Origin: Paralysiella testudinis
Lineage (GTDB): Bacteria > Pseudomonadota > Gammaproteobacteria > Burkholderiales > Neisseriaceae
Assembly: GCF_016894345.1 (NCBI RefSeq)
Contig: NZ_CP069798.1
Coordinates: 2,501,385-2,565,384, forward strand
Length of the DNA: 64,000 nt
Reading direction: 5' to 3'
Shown here: in pieces, positions 16,811-26,280 of the stretch
Layout of the letters: every line of letters begins with the position of its first letter
Numbering within the stretch: the first letter of the stretch is position 1
Made by a program: the position numbers and the translations under genes
Notes under the pieces: generated by a model
Told to the model about the DNA's origin: nothing
Databases searched by the model: none
What the model saw: the letters and a program-made list of their open reading frames with translations, nothing else

Positions 16811-17425
16811 TTATTTCACCGCTTCCACTTTCTTCAACCCTTTTTGGCGCAAAGTGGTAATGGTGCCATCGATGCCTTTTTGCTGAATCAGCTCGTTAAA
16901 CTGGTTGCGGTATACCGTCACCAGGCTGGTGCCATCCACGCGGATGTTATACACCTTGTACACCCCGCCCGCCCGATATAGCTGATAGCCCACTTCGTAT
17001 TTATTGCCGCTGCGGCTGCGCACTTCGGTAAACACCTCTACCCGGTTTTGCTGGTTATCGATGAGCTTAGGCAGTAGCGTTATCTGCGCATCGGCAGCAC
17101 CCACCAGTGCCGAGCGGGCATACATGGCCACCATCATTTCTTTAAACGCGGCAATAAAATCGGTTTTCTGCTGTGGGCTAAACTGCTGCCATGGCCGCCC
17201 TACGGCCAAGGCGGCGATGCGCTGATAATCCAGATAACCATCGGCATAGCCTTCAATTTGGCGGATTTTTTGCGCATCACTCAAAGCCGGATTGCGTGCC
17301 ACTTTCAATACGGTATCCACATTTTGCTGCAATTGCAGCTGCGCCGGATGCTTGTCGGCGGCCTGCGCCCATGGCGCCACCAACAGTGCCAATACCAGCC
17401 ATAAACCCGTCCATAATTTTGCCAT
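16811..17425 (-). CDS. mlaC: MlaC-type phospholipid-binding periplasmic protein
   Basis: A 204-residue protein with a signal peptide (LWLVLALLVAPWAQAAD) and a Tol_Tol_Ttg2 domain: DTVLKVARNPALSDAQKIRQ, DYQRIAALAVGRPWQQFSPQQK, VGYQLYRAGGVYKVYNIRVDG and NQFNELIQQKGIDGTI. MlaC ferries phospholipids between the outer membrane and the MlaFEDB complex. Those partners are not next to it here, so it stands alone. I chose the ATG at 17425, which has AGGAGA six bases upstream. Confidence 0.9.
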   Translation of the reverse strand: MAKLWTGLWLVLALLVAPWAQAADKHPAQLQLQQNVDTVLKVARNPALSDAQKIRQIEGYADGYLDYQRIAALAVGRPWQQFSPQQKTDFIAAFKEMMVAMYARSALVGAADAQITLLPKLIDNQQNRVEVFTEVRSRSGNKYEVGYQLYRAGGVYKVYNIRVDGTSLVTVYRNQFNELIQQKGIDGTITTLRQKGLKKVEAVK

Positions 17426-17642
17426 TGCCTGTCTCCTGTGCTTGATTAGTGGTACCAAATGATTTGCTTGTCCAACATCTTTCTCAGGCTACCTGAAAAT
17501 ATTGTCTTGGCGAAACCAAAAATAAAACTGTCTACCATCTTGCCCAAAAAAGGCCGTTTAAACCACCTTTTTTGCATTTATTGATTGGCTACCCGCCTTA
17601 TGGGTAGCTTCAATGCATAAGCAATTCAAACCAAACAGCCAC

Positions 17643-17667
17643 AAAAAAGCGGGCATTGCCCGCTTTT
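17643..17667 (-). terminator. Terminator after alaS
   Basis: On the minus strand AAAGCGGGCAA pairs with TGCCCGCTTT and is followed by a T-run, beginning two bases after the alaS stop. Confidence 0.9.
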
Positions 17668-17669
17668 GC

Positions 17670-20567
17670 TTATGCTAACTTGGCCTGCACCCATGCGCTT
17701 ACACTTTCCAGTGCATCCGGTAATTGCGCCGCATCGGTGCCACCAGCCTGCGCCAAGTCCGGGCGGCCACCGCCTTTGCCACCCACTTGTTCGGCCACCG
17801 ATTTCACCAAATCACCGGCTTTCACTTTGCCGGTGAGCGGTTTGGACACGCCAGCGCAGAGGGAAACTTTGCCATCGTTCACCGCCGCCAGCAGCACCAC
17901 GGCTTGATCTGATTTACCGGTTAAGTCGGTGACAATATCGCGCAAAGCGCCTGCGTCGGCATCGATTTGCGCCACCACGAGGCGGGCGCCGCCCAAATCT
18001 TGGGCAGTGTCCAGCAAACGGGCGGCAGCATGAACAGCCAGCTCGCCCTTGGCTTGCGCTAAAGCTTTTTCCAATTGTTTGGTGTGCGCCGAGGCTGCCT
18101 GAATTTTATTCAGAATATCTTGCGGGGTTTGCGCTTTCAATTCGGCCACGGTGTCTTTAATCAGGCGCTCTTGCGCTTGCGCCCACGCCAGTGCGTTTAA
18201 GCCGGTGATGGCTTCCAGGCGGCGGATGCCGGCGGCAATGCCGCCCTCGCTGATGATTTTAAACAGGCCGATGTCGCCGGTGCGCGCCACATGGGTGCCA
18301 CCGCACAATTCGGTGGAAAAATCCCCCATTTTCAACACGCGCACTTCGTCGCCATATTTTTCGCCAAACAGCATCATGGCGCCGGCTTGCTGCGCTTCGG
18401 CCATGCTCATCACCGCCGCATCCACCGCCACATTGGCCAGAATGGCGGCATTCACACGCTGCTCTACTGCGGCGATTTCGGCAGCGGTAAGCGCTTGCGG
18501 GTGCGAAATATCAAAACGGGTCAGCTCGGCAGTTACCAATGAGCCTTTTTGCTCAACATGGCTGCCCAGCACTTCGCGCAAGGCGCGGTGCATTAAGTGG
18601 GTGGCGCTGTGGTTGCGCATATTGGCGGCACGGATATCATTGTCGATTTTGGCGCTCACGGCATCGCCTACTTTCAGGCTGCCTGAAACCATTACCCCAA
18701 ATTGGCCGGTTACGGTGGCCTTGATTTTTTGGGTGTCGCGCACTTCAAAGCGGTTGTCGTCCGCAAAGATGTAGCCCACATCGCCCACTTGGCCGCCGCT
18801 TTCAGCATAAAACGGGGTGAAATCAATCACCACCGCGCCGTTGTCGCCCGCGCTCAAAGTGTCTACCGGCTCGCCGTCGCGATACAGTGCCAGCACCCGG
18901 GCTTCGGTTTGGCGCTCGGTATAGCCTTTAAATTCGGTGTCGCCGCTTTCATAAGCCAATTGGGTGTTGGCCTTGAAATTTTGCGCGGCGCGGGCGCGGT
19001 TGCGCTGGGCTTCCATTTCACGCTCAAAGCCTTCGCTATCGAGCTCAATGCCCAATTCGCGTGCCATATCGGCAGTGAGGTCGTAGGGAAAGCCGTAGGT
19101 GTCGTAGAGTTTGAACACATGCTCGCCGGAAATAATCATTTTGCTGTTGGCAATGTTTTCTTTCAGGTAGCCTTCCAAGGCCGCGGCAAACGGCTGGTTT
19201 TCGGCGCTGGCCTCTTTTTCTTCAATGACATCGGCCAAATTCAGATTCAGGCTTTCATTATTGGCACCGGCAATCTGTTTGCGCACCACCACCACTTTGT
19301 GGTCGGCATGTTGGCGCGAAGCCACGGAAAAGGCCACGCCGTCTGCGGTATGCAACACCAGCGGCTCGCCAACGCCGTCTACCGGCAACAGGCTTTCCAA
19401 TTTTAAAAACTGCATCCCGCGCCAAACCTGGTTAAACAGCACCATGCCCTTTTCCAGCGTTTCGCCAAAGCGGGTTTCTTCGCCGCGCAAGGTTTCCATA
19501 ATGCGGGTTTGCTGCTCTTTTAATTCCGGATAGGCCGCGCCCATTTCTTTCACCAAATCGGGCACCAGCTTATAAAAAAAGGCCTGTTCTTGCCCCAGCT
19601 TATAGCCGTGGCGTACGGCGCGGCGAATGATGCGGCGCAACACATAGCCGCGGCCTTCGTTGCTGGGCAGCACGCCGTCGGCAATCAAAAACGCGCAGGC
19701 GCGGATGTGGTCGGCAATCACTTTTAGGCTCGGCGTATCTTGATTACAAGGTACGCCGGTTTCGCGGGCGGCGGCTTGCAGCAGGTTGGCAAACAGGTCA
19801 ATTTCGTAGTTGCTGTGCACATGTTGCAACACGGCAGAAATGCGCTCCAAGCCCATGCCGGTATCCACGCTGGGCTTGGGCAAGGGGTTCATGCCGCCGC
19901 TCTCGTCGCGGTTAAACTGCATAAATACGCAGTTCCAGATTTCGATAAAGCGGTCGCCGTCTTCTTCGGCGCTGCCCGGCGGCCCGCCCCAGATGTGCTC
20001 GCCGTGGTCGTAAAACACTTCTGAGCAAGGGCCGCAAGGGCCGGTGTCGCCCATTTGCCAGAAGTTGTCGGAAGCGTAGCGCTCGCCTTTATTGTCGCCA
20101 ATGCGGATGATTCTGTCGGCAGGCAGGCCGATTTCATTCAGCCAAATATTGTAGGCTTCTTCGTCTTCGGCATACACGGTAGCCAACAGCTTGTCTTTGG
20201 GCAGGTTTAGCCATTGCGGCGAGGTGAGAAACTCCCACGCAAACAGCAAGGCATCGCGTTTGAAATAATCGCCAAAGCTGAAATTACCCAGCATTTCAAA
20301 AAAAGTGTGGTGGCGGGCGGTATAGCCCACGTTTTCCAAATCGTTGTGTTTGCCACCGGCGCGCACGCATTTTTGGCTGGTGGTGGCACGGTTATAGGGG
20401 CGTTTGTCAAAACCGAGAAACACGTCTTTAAATTGGTTCATGCCCGCATTGGTAAACAGCAAGGTTTTGTCGTCTTGCGGCGGCACCAATGAAGAAGACG
20501 CCACGATTTGGTGGCCTTTGCTTTCAAAGAATTGAAGGAATTTTTGGCGAAGTTCGGCGGTTTTCAT
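17670..20567 (-). CDS. alaS: Alanyl-tRNA synthetase with an extra internal segment
   Basis: A class II synthetase of 965 residues; most bacterial AlaS are about 875. The catalytic core has the start [49 protein letters not shown] and GMGLERI. The editing domain has [17 protein letters not shown] and CGGTHVA, which bind zinc, and a C-Ala domain follows. Between residues about 376 and 480, where relatives have a short linker, there are about 90 extra residues before [18 protein letters not shown]. The extra part includes [16 protein letters not shown] and is in frame without stops. The ATG at 20567 gives the standard N-terminus. Confidence 0.96.
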   Translation of the reverse strand: MKTAELRQKFLQFFESKGHQIVASSSLVPPQDDKTLLFTNAGMNQFKDVFLGFDKRPYNRATTSQKCVRAGGKHNDLENVGYTARHHTFFEMLGNFSFGDYFKRDALLFAWEFLTSPQWLNLPKDKLLATVYAEDEEAYNIWLNEIGLPADRIIRIGDNKGERYASDNFWQMGDTGPCGPCSEVFYDHGEHIWGGPPGSAEEDGDRFIEIWNCVFMQFNRDESGGMNPLPKPSVDTGMGLERISAVLQHVHSNYEIDLFANLLQAAARETGVPCNQDTPSLKVIADHIRACAFLIADGVLPSNEGRGYVLRRIIRRAVRHGYKLGQEQAFFYKLVPDLVKEMGAAYPELKEQQTRIMETLRGEETRFGETLEKGMVLFNQVWRGMQFLKLESLLPVDGVGEPLVLHTADGVAFSVASRQHADHKVVVVRKQIAGANNESLNLNLADVIEEKEASAENQPFAAALEGYLKENIANSKMIISGEHVFKLYDTYGFPYDLTADMARELGIELDSEGFEREMEAQRNRARAAQNFKANTQLAYESGDTEFKGYTERQTEARVLALYRDGEPVDTLSAGDNGAVVIDFTPFYAESGGQVGDVGYIFADDNRFEVRDTQKIKATVTGQFGVMVSGSLKVGDAVSAKIDNDIRAANMRNHSATHLMHRALREVLGSHVEQKGSLVTAELTRFDISHPQALTAAEIAAVEQRVNAAILANVAVDAAVMSMAEAQQAGAMMLFGEKYGDEVRVLKMGDFSTELCGGTHVARTGDIGLFKIISEGGIAAGIRRLEAITGLNALAWAQAQERLIKDTVAELKAQTPQDILNKIQAASAHTKQLEKALAQAKGELAVHAAARLLDTAQDLGGARLVVAQIDADAGALRDIVTDLTGKSDQAVVLLAAVNDGKVSLCAGVSKPLTGKVKAGDLVKSVAEQVGGKGGGRPDLAQAGGTDAAQLPDALESVSAWVQAKLA

Positions 20568-21135
20568 GGATATTTGCGTTTTAAATGGGTAGATAAAATA
20601 AATCGGCAACGCTTTCAACAGCTTGCCAATCGAATTCAGGCAGCCTTAAATATCAGGCTGCCTGAAACAGGGCAACGGCACCGGCACAATGCTGATAATA
20701 AGCACCACCGGAAATAAGCGCTTATCTTACCGCAGTTTTGTTCAAGCGCCTACTTTGGCAGGCAGCTCATGGCCGTTGTGCAGCAAAAACACGGCACTAT
20801 AGCCCGGCGGCAATCAAAGCCATGTGCCGCTTACTGCACATTTTCAAACCTTACTGCTTTGGTTCAAAATAGTTAAATCTTGTTCATGCCTTTGTGCTAA
20901 AACCTACTCATGCTCGGCCAAATCGCTTATACTGAGTAAGCGTTTGCGCCTGATATGCTGTTTATTGCCGCTATAATCCGGTAAAGAGCTGCCTGAAACA
21001 AAGCCGATTCGGCCGGTAAAACCACGCAGCGGCAAACCTAAAGCCTGCTTACAATCTTTTGTTGTGCTGCTTTTAATAATGAAAAAACATCAGCCGCACG
21101 AATCTTTCCACAACCATACCAAAAAAGGAACTCAT
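20568..21135. other. 568-bp gap between divergent alaS and a potF-like gene
   Basis: No gene was recognised. Two uptake words lie near 20635-20665. A TATAAT at 20972-20977 is a possible -10 box for the downstream potF-like gene, but no convincing -35 box was found at the right distance. Confidence 0.4.
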
Positions 21136-22296
21136 GTGACTGCAAAACAACTGTCTTTGTTCAGCCTTGTGCTGCTGGGTTTAGCCGCTTGCGGTGCCAA
21201 AACCGAATCCACCCACGCCCCTGCACCGGTGGCCGCCAGTGAAACGGCCGCCAGTACCCTGCCGGAAACCAAAGCTTTAAATATCTATAATTGGTCGGAT
21301 TACGTCGATCCGGAAACCGTAGCCGATTTCGAAAAAAAATTCGGTGTTAAGGTTACCTACAACTACTACGACAGCGATGAAGCGCTAGAAGGCAGAATGC
21401 TGGCAGGCCGCTCCGGCTATGATTTGGCCGGCCCGTCCAATGCCTTTGTGGGTCGCCAAATTGCCGTGGGCGCCTACCAGAAAATCGACAAATCACTGCT
21501 GCCCAACTACCACCACATCAATCCCAAACTGCTCACCCTAATGCAAAGTGTCGATCCCGGCAATCAGTATGCCGTGCCGTTTTTTTGGGGCACCAATACT
21601 TTTGCCATCAATGTAGAAAAAGTACAAGCCGCCTTAGGTACCACCGAATTGCCCGCCAAACAATGGGACTTGGTGTTCAACCCGAAATACACCGCCAAAC
21701 TGAAAAAATGCGGTATCAGCTATCTGGACAGCCCGGCTGAAATGTACCCAATGGTGCTCAATTACTTAGGGCTGAGCCCCAATAGCAAAAGGCCGGAAGA
21801 CATTGCCGCCGCCACCGCAGCACTCAAAGCCAACCGCCCCAACATCAAGCGCTTTACTTCATCCGGCTTTATCGACGATTTGGCCCGTGGTGATACCTGC
21901 GTGGCCGTGGGCTTTGGCGGCGACCTCAATATTGCCAAGCGCCGCGTGATTGAAAGCAGCGGCAAAGACCGCATCCGCGTGATGATGCCCAAAGAAGGTG
22001 TGGGCATCTGGGTAGATTCGTGGGCGATTCCGGTAGATGCGGCCAATGTGCTCAATGCCCACCGCTACATCAACAACCAGCTTGACCCGCAAGTAGCGGC
22101 TAAAAATGGCGATTACGTCAGCTACGCTCCGGCCAGCCTGCCCGCACGGAATCTGATGTCAGCGGAATACACCCAAGATCACACCATCTTCCCCACCGAT
22201 GAAGAGCTGTCAAACAGCTTTGTGATGACTTTGCTGCCACCCGAAGCCCTGCGCGATATGACACGGCAATGGCAAAACGTTAAAGCAGGGAAATAA
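21136..22296 (+). CDS. Spermidine/putrescine ABC transporter substrate-binding protein, PotF-like
   Basis: A 386-residue lipoprotein: signal peptide LFSLVLLGLAAC with the lipobox LAAC. It carries the PotD/PotF features NIYNWSDYVDPETVADFEKK, YNYYDSDEALEGRMLAG, YAVPFFWGTNTFAIN and ARGDTCVAVGFGGDLNIA. It binds a polyamine in the periplasm. I chose GTG at 21136, with AAGGAA upstream; the ATG two bases earlier is out of frame. No permease or ATPase genes adjoin it. A second, similar binding protein is at 27221-28384. Confidence 0.9.
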   Translation: MTAKQLSLFSLVLLGLAACGAKTESTHAPAPVAASETAASTLPETKALNIYNWSDYVDPETVADFEKKFGVKVTYNYYDSDEALEGRMLAGRSGYDLAGPSNAFVGRQIAVGAYQKIDKSLLPNYHHINPKLLTLMQSVDPGNQYAVPFFWGTNTFAINVEKVQAALGTTELPAKQWDLVFNPKYTAKLKKCGISYLDSPAEMYPMVLNYLGLSPNSKRPEDIAAATAALKANRPNIKRFTSSGFIDDLARGDTCVAVGFGGDLNIAKRRVIESSGKDRIRVMMPKEGVGIWVDSWAIPVDAANVLNAHRYINNQLDPQVAAKNGDYVSYAPASLPARNLMSAEYTQDHTIFPTDEELSNSFVMTLLPPEALRDMTRQWQNVKAGK

Positions 22297-22310
22297 ACCC
22301 GAAACCAAAC

Positions 22311-22370
22311 AAAGGCTGCCTGAACGTTTTAGCTTTGCAAAATCTAAAACGTTTACGCAGCCTTTTTATT
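22311..22370. terminator. Terminator after the potF-like gene
   Basis: AAAGGCTGC...CGTTTTAG pairs with CTAAAACG...GCAGCCTTTTT in a long stem ending in T5. One arm is an intact uptake word, the other has lost it (TACGCAGCC). Confidence 0.85.
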
Positions 22371-22383
22371 TAATTGAAAACGC

Positions 22384-22878
22384 TTAACGGCAACGCGCCG
22401 GCAAACGTTTCCACGCATTCGACAAAGTAGCGCCATTGGCATACAGCTTCACCTCACTGCTGCCCACGCCCCGCTCGGTCACATCCATCAGCAAGCCCTG
22501 TTTTTTGGTAAACGGATTCACCAAAGCAATCGTTTGCGCATTATTGGCGTAGTTGTTTACCTGAAAAAAATCTTCAGGCAGCTTAAATTGGCTTTGCAAC
22601 TGCGCCTGCAAGCATTGGCTCAACTCAGCCGCCGGCTTATCCACCTGCTCGGTTACCGCTGCTGCTTCTACCCGCTCAGGCAAACTGCGGAAACCAAAAA
22701 TCGACTTATTACCGCTGGTTTTCACGTCATCTTGATACGGAATACCTTTTTGATTGCGCTTGATGTCATCTACCGCCGCGCGTTCCGATAATTGCGCGCA
22801 ACCGCCCAACATCGCCAGCGCCAACAATCCGGCCGTTGCACCCATGCGCCAAAACGGCTGAGTTTGCCTTATTTGCAT
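22384..22878 (-). CDS. Hypothetical lipoprotein
   Basis: A 164-residue protein with a lipoprotein signal (MGATAGLLALAMLGGC; lipobox LGGC). The mature part is soluble and mixed in character, with IFGFRSLPERVEAAAV, LSQCLQAQLQSQFKLPEDFF and a C-terminal KRLPARC. Two cysteines (QCLQ and near the last residue) might pair. It is convergent with the potF-like gene and divergent from ubiX. I do not recognise a family. The start could also be the ATG a few codons inside, at MGATAG. Confidence 0.75.
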   Translation of the reverse strand: MQIRQTQPFWRMGATAGLLALAMLGGCAQLSERAAVDDIKRNQKGIPYQDDVKTSGNKSIFGFRSLPERVEAAAVTEQVDKPAAELSQCLQAQLQSQFKLPEDFFQVNNYANNAQTIALVNPFTKKQGLLMDVTERGVGSSEVKLYANGATLSNAWKRLPARCR

Positions 22879-22997
22879 GTTTCACTTTCCACTTATGCCA
22901 ACCCGCGCTGCGACAAATCTGCCGCCACCGCCATTCCAACCATCACCAAAGCCGTTATAATAGCAGCCATCCACAGCCAACCGAAGCCACCCAATTT

Positions 22998-23621
22998 ATG
23001 CTTTACCCAATTTCACCCCCCATACACACCGTTACCCTCGCCTTCACCGGTGCTTCCGGCATGCCCTACGGTATGCGGCTGTTGGAATGCTTGCTGGCCG
23101 CCGGTAAAACCGTCTGGCTGCTCTATTCGCCCGCCGCACAAGTGGTGGCTAAGCAGGAAATGGACTTCACCTTACCGAGCAACGCCGGCCAATGCGCTGC
23201 CCTACTGCAGGCACGCTTTCAGGCAGCCCCGGCACAATTGCGCGTGTTCGGCAAAGACGAATGGTTTGCTCCACCGGCCTCCGGCTCCAATCCGGCCGAT
23301 GCCATGGTAATCTGCCCCGCCAGCATGGGCGTGGTGGCGGCCATAGCCGCCGGTACATCCGACCACTTAATAGAACGCGCCGCCGATGTCTGCCTGAAAG
23401 AGCGCCGCCCGCTGATTTTAGTACCTCGCGAAACCCCGTTATCGGCGATTCATCTGGAAAACATGCTCAAACTGGCGCGCTTGGGCGCCTGCATTTTGCC
23501 GCCCGCCCCCGGCTTCTACCAGCATCCGCAAAGCGTGGCCGATATGGTGGATTTTGTGGTGGCGCGCATTCTGGATCAGCTGCACATTGAGCACAGCTTA
23601 CTGCGCAAGTGGGGCGAATAA
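22998..23621 (+). CDS. ubiX: UbiX flavin prenyltransferase
   Basis: A 207-residue UbiX/Pad1 family enzyme that prenylates FMN to make the cofactor for the decarboxylase UbiD in ubiquinone synthesis. It shows LAFTGASGMPYGMRLLE near the start, VICPASMGVVAAIAAGTSDHLIERAADVCLKERRPLILVPRETP (in parts) and LPPAPGFY close to the end. The ATG at 22998 is chosen by homology; the upstream open frame is unlike the family. A tiny hydrophobic frame follows one base after the stop. Confidence 0.95.
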   Translation: MLYPISPPIHTVTLAFTGASGMPYGMRLLECLLAAGKTVWLLYSPAAQVVAKQEMDFTLPSNAGQCAALLQARFQAAPAQLRVFGKDEWFAPPASGSNPADAMVICPASMGVVAAIAAGTSDHLIERAADVCLKERRPLILVPRETPLSAIHLENMLKLARLGACILPPAPGFYQHPQSVADMVDFVVARILDQLHIEHSLLRKWGE

Positions 23622-23622
23622 A

Positions 23623-23703
23623 ATGGAAGGCTTGCGCCAATTTATCATCTTAATCGGCCAATTTTTACATTGGCTGTTGACACTGCTAGGCAAACTGGGC
23701 TAA
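23623..23703 (+). CDS. Possible 26-residue membrane peptide
   Basis: The frame starts one base after the ubiX stop. It encodes MEGLRQFIILIGQFLHWLLT followed by LLGKLG: one amphipathic or transmembrane segment. No strong ribosome-binding site is visible (GGGGCGA), so translation would depend on coupling to ubiX. It could be a chance frame. Confidence 0.4.
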   Translation: MEGLRQFIILIGQFLHWLLTLLGKLG

Positions 23704-23713
23704 GCTGCACCTC

Positions 23714-23794
23714 ATGAACACGCAAACCTCTTTTTCTTCTTTTGCTTATTACTGGTACCCCACCTCGGTGCGGTACTTTTTTGCGTCTGTATAA
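23714..23794 (+). CDS. Aromatic-rich leader peptide
   Basis: A 26-codon frame, MNTQTSFSSFAYYWYPTSVR then YFFASV, ends at TAA 23794. Nine of 26 residues are Phe, Tyr or Trp, with the run Tyr-Tyr-Trp-Tyr in the middle. It overlaps one hairpin and precedes another followed by T6, the layout of attenuator leader peptides such as those of pheA and trp operons. It would sense charged Tyr, Phe or Trp tRNA. The downstream gene is an unknown protein. Confidence 0.7.
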   Translation: MNTQTSFSSFAYYWYPTSVRYFFASV

Positions 23795-23853
23795 CACAGC
23801 GCCAGCAACAGAAAAAGTGAAGCCGCCCCGATGTAACGAGGCGGCTTTTTTAA
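23752..23853 (+). promoter_or_regulatory. Transcription attenuator
   Basis: Hairpin 1:2 is GTACCCCACC (from 23754) with GGTGCGGTAC. Hairpin 3:4 is AAGCCGCC (from 23820) with GGCGGCTT and T6, a terminator. Segment 2 (CCTCGGTGCGGT, 23763-23774) can instead pair with segment 3 (GCCGCCCCGATG, 23822-23833) with about ten of twelve matches, making an antiterminator. If a ribosome stalls at the Tyr/Trp codons, segment 1 is covered and read-through into the gene at 23921 is favoured. Confidence 0.7.
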
Positions 23854-23920
23854 TGTGGTCGCCAAAATAAAACCTTAATAAAGCCGCATTATCATGCACA
23901 CAAAACCCACGGAGACCATC

Positions 23921-24457
23921 ATGTTGGCGCAATTGAAAACCCCGCTCACGCCCCCCACCACAAGCCTAGCCCCCACCTTGCGCCGTTGGTACATGATTGT
24001 TAACGGCAACCAGCACCGCCCCGACTTGTGCGCCGCCCAGCCCGGTTTTACCAAACCATTTATGCTCAGCGAAGCCCTGATTCCGCAAGTGCGCACTGTG
24101 GCCTGCTTGATTGCTGCCGAGCGCTTGGCTTTCGATGCCCCCACCCCCGAGCACATCACCACCGAAGCCGATTGGTTTGCCGCCCGCATTCTGGTATTGG
24201 GCGTGAAGGTATTTCATTTAGACGTTACCCTGATTCCGATGATGAAAAGCGCCAACCAACGCGCACAAGCTTTTGCCCGCAAACACGGCCTGCCCTTTAC
24301 TCCCGCGCAAATGCGCATGAGCCTGCATGCCGGGCGGCCGCAGCAAATGCTGGTGATGGAAACCGATGATTCCGGCCACAACGACATCGGTTTGGTGGGC
24401 AACAGCTTGGCCTTGCGCCGCCAAATCGCCACCCGCCACCACCTACTGCAAGCCTAA
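23921..24457 (+). CDS. Protein of unknown function downstream of the attenuator
   Basis: A 178-residue protein without signal peptide or membrane segments, probably cytoplasmic. Notable stretches are LRRWYMIVNGNQHRPDLCAA, FMLSEALIPQVRTVACLIAA, TTEADWFAARILVLGVKVFH and DDSGHNDIGLVGNSLALRRQ. I do not recognise a family. I chose the ATG at 23921 with GGAGA six bases upstream over an ATG nine codons earlier. It follows the aromatic leader peptide and attenuator, so its expression probably rises when aromatic aminoacyl-tRNA is scarce. A promoter of its own between 23855 and 23920 cannot be excluded. Confidence 0.8.
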   Translation: MLAQLKTPLTPPTTSLAPTLRRWYMIVNGNQHRPDLCAAQPGFTKPFMLSEALIPQVRTVACLIAAERLAFDAPTPEHITTEADWFAARILVLGVKVFHLDVTLIPMMKSANQRAQAFARKHGLPFTPAQMRMSLHAGRPQQMLVMETDDSGHNDIGLVGNSLALRRQIATRHHLLQA

Positions 24458-24479
24458 TTGGCCACACGATAAAACCATA

Positions 24480-24522
24480 AAGGCTGCCTGAAAGCGTGAT
24501 AAATGCTTTCAGGCAGCCTTTT
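24480..24522. terminator. Inverted DUS pair terminator
   Basis: AAGGCTGCCTGAAAGC pairs with GCTTTCAGGCAGCCTT, followed by TTTT. It lies between convergent genes (unknown gene at 23921 and nlpD) and can serve both. Confidence 0.9.
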
Positions 24523-24555
24523 CAATTCAAATGAGCTAAATTCAATACAGATAAC

Positions 24556-25467
24556 TTACATCGGCAAATAACGGCTGGGATCCACCGGCTGGCCATTTTC
24601 ACGCAGCTCGAAATGCAGCTGGGTGCGGCTGGCATCGCTGTTACCCATGGTGGCAATTTGTTGGCCGCGCTTCACTTGCTGGCCTTCTTTGGCCAACAGG
24701 CTTTGGTTGTTGCCGTAGGCGGTGAGGAAGGTTTGATTGTGCTGCACAATAATCAGATTGCCATAGCCGCGCAAACCGGAGCCGCTGTACACCACTTTGC
24801 CATCGGCCGCCGCTACCACAGACTGGCCAATGCTGCCGCCAAAATCAATGCCTTTGCTGTTACCGCCAAAGCCTTGCAAGATGCGGCCTTGGGTTGGGCG
24901 CTGCCACACCACGCCGCCAGCCGTGCGGGTGCCGCCGGCATTGCTGCTGACCACCGGCGGCGGTGTGGTGCTTACCGGCGGGGTGCTTGTGGGCGGCGGG
25001 GTAACCGGCGTGGTATTGGTGGGCGGGGTCGCCACCACAACCGCGGTAGGCGGTGCTACATAGCCAGCCGGTTTTACCCGCAAGGTTTGGCCAACCTGAA
25101 TATTGTTGTCCATGCCCAGATTATTCCAAGCACGCAAATTGTCTTGGGTAATCTGATAACGTTTGGCGATATTGAACACCGTATCGCCGCGCACCACAGT
25201 GTGGGTGGCGGCATTGATGTCTACCGGAGCATAGGAGGGCACATAAGCACCAGTACCGCCGGCGGCTGTGGCAGGCGGCGTGTAAGGTGCGGTGGTAGTG
25301 GTGGGTGGCGTATAGGGTGCAGTGCCATAAGGATTGTTGGCCTCAACACCCGCAGCACCGCTGTTGCCGGCTTCGATGGGTGCCGCTGGCTGCTTCAACA
25401 TGGAACAAGCTCCCAAAGCCAATGCCATTACGCACAAGCCCGAGCGGAAAACCAGTGTATTCAACAT
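24556..25467 (-). CDS. nlpD: NlpD-like lipoprotein: LysM plus degenerate LytM (M23) domain
   Basis: A 303-residue lipoprotein (lipobox LGAC near residue 21). A Pro/Thr-rich linker precedes a LysM domain (HTVVRGDTVFNIAKRYQITQ, about residues 88-135), another Pro/Thr-rich linker follows, then an M23-like domain from about residue 205 (GIDFGGSIGQSVVAAADGKV, QLHFELRENGQPVDPSRYLP). The zinc histidines are incomplete: KGIDF replaces HxGxD and TAYGN replaces the usual AHL. That fits NlpD, which activates the amidase AmiC at division and has no hydrolase activity. It lies downstream of surE and pcm on the same strand, as in E. coli. Confidence 0.9.
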   Translation of the reverse strand: MLNTLVFRSGLCVMALALGACSMLKQPAAPIEAGNSGAAGVEANNPYGTAPYTPPTTTTAPYTPPATAAGGTGAYVPSYAPVDINAATHTVVRGDTVFNIAKRYQITQDNLRAWNNLGMDNNIQVGQTLRVKPAGYVAPPTAVVVATPPTNTTPVTPPPTSTPPVSTTPPPVVSSNAGGTRTAGGVVWQRPTQGRILQGFGGNSKGIDFGGSIGQSVVAAADGKVVYSGSGLRGYGNLIIVQHNQTFLTAYGNNQSLLAKEGQQVKRGQQIATMGNSDASRTQLHFELRENGQPVDPSRYLPM

Positions 25468-25608
25468 AAAGATTACCTTTTATTTAAGTGCCCAAATGCA
25501 ACAGCCGCCACAAACGCCTGCGCAAATACAGCCAGTATCATAAACAATGCTTGGCGGTCTGTACAAGCTTTCCGGCCGCTTTGTGCTGTTTGCCTGGGTT
25601 AAGTCGGT

Positions 25609-26280
25609 TTAAATTCCGTTAACCAACGGCACAAACAAGGCTTCTTGAATGCAGGTTTCACGAAAACCTTGCTCGGTTTTGTCGATAACCCATAAAAACT
25701 GGGCATGGCCGTCGTCTAGCGGCAGCACCATACGCCCACCCACCGCCAGCTGCTGCAACAGCGGCAGCGGAATTTGCGCCGGCGCAGCGGTGACCAAAAT
25801 ACCGTCGAACGGAGCCACTTCAGGCAGCCCCAAATAGCCGTCACCGCACACCAGCCGTGCCTGCTGCAATAATTTAACTGCGCGCAAATGCTGTTTGGCG
25901 CGTTCATGTAATGGGCGCAGCCGCTCAATGGAATAAATTTCAGGCAGCCCCAAGGCTTGCAATACCGCGGTTTGATAGCCGCAGCCGGTGCCGATTTCCA
26001 GCACCCGCCGCCGTTGGCTTAGCGGTTCTTCGCCCAACAGCAATTGCGTCATCACCGCCACGGTGTAGGGCTGGGAAATGGTTTGCCCCAAGCCCAAAGG
26101 CAAAGACATATCGTCGTAGGCACGCGAGCGCAAGGCTTCTTCTACAAACAAATGGCGCGGCACCGCACCGATGGCCGCCAGCACTTCCGTGCGGCGGATG
26201 CCCATGTGCGTGAGCCGCTCCACCATGCGCTGGCGGCGCAGCTCGTAGCCGGCCCAATGGCTGTTGCCCGGCGGGCTCAC
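25609..26280 (-). CDS. pcm: Protein-L-isoaspartate O-methyltransferase
   Basis: A 223-residue enzyme that repairs isoaspartyl residues using SAM. It has [59 protein letters not shown] (motif I) and [22 protein letters not shown] chose the GTG at 26280, which overlaps the surE stop (GTGA), giving [14 protein letters not shown]; an internal ATG (MVERLTH) would be a shorter alternative. The surE-pcm-nlpD order and overlaps indicate an operon. rpoS, which follows nlpD in E. coli, is absent. Confidence 0.93.
   Translation of the reverse strand: MSPPGNSHWAGYELRRQRMVERLTHMGIRRTEVLAAIGAVPRHLFVEEALRSRAYDDMSLPLGLGQTISQPYTVAVMTQLLLGEEPLSQRRRVLEIGTGCGYQTAVLQALGLPEIYSIERLRPLHERAKQHLRAVKLLQQARLVCGDGYLGLPEVAPFDGILVTAAPAQIPLPLLQQLAVGGRMVLPLDDGHAQFLWVIDKTEQGFRETCIQEALFVPLVNGI

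Noticed and set aside
18702..19406. 234-residue plus-strand frame inside alaS
   Set aside because: It is antisense to the strongly conserved AlaS and reflects GC codon bias.
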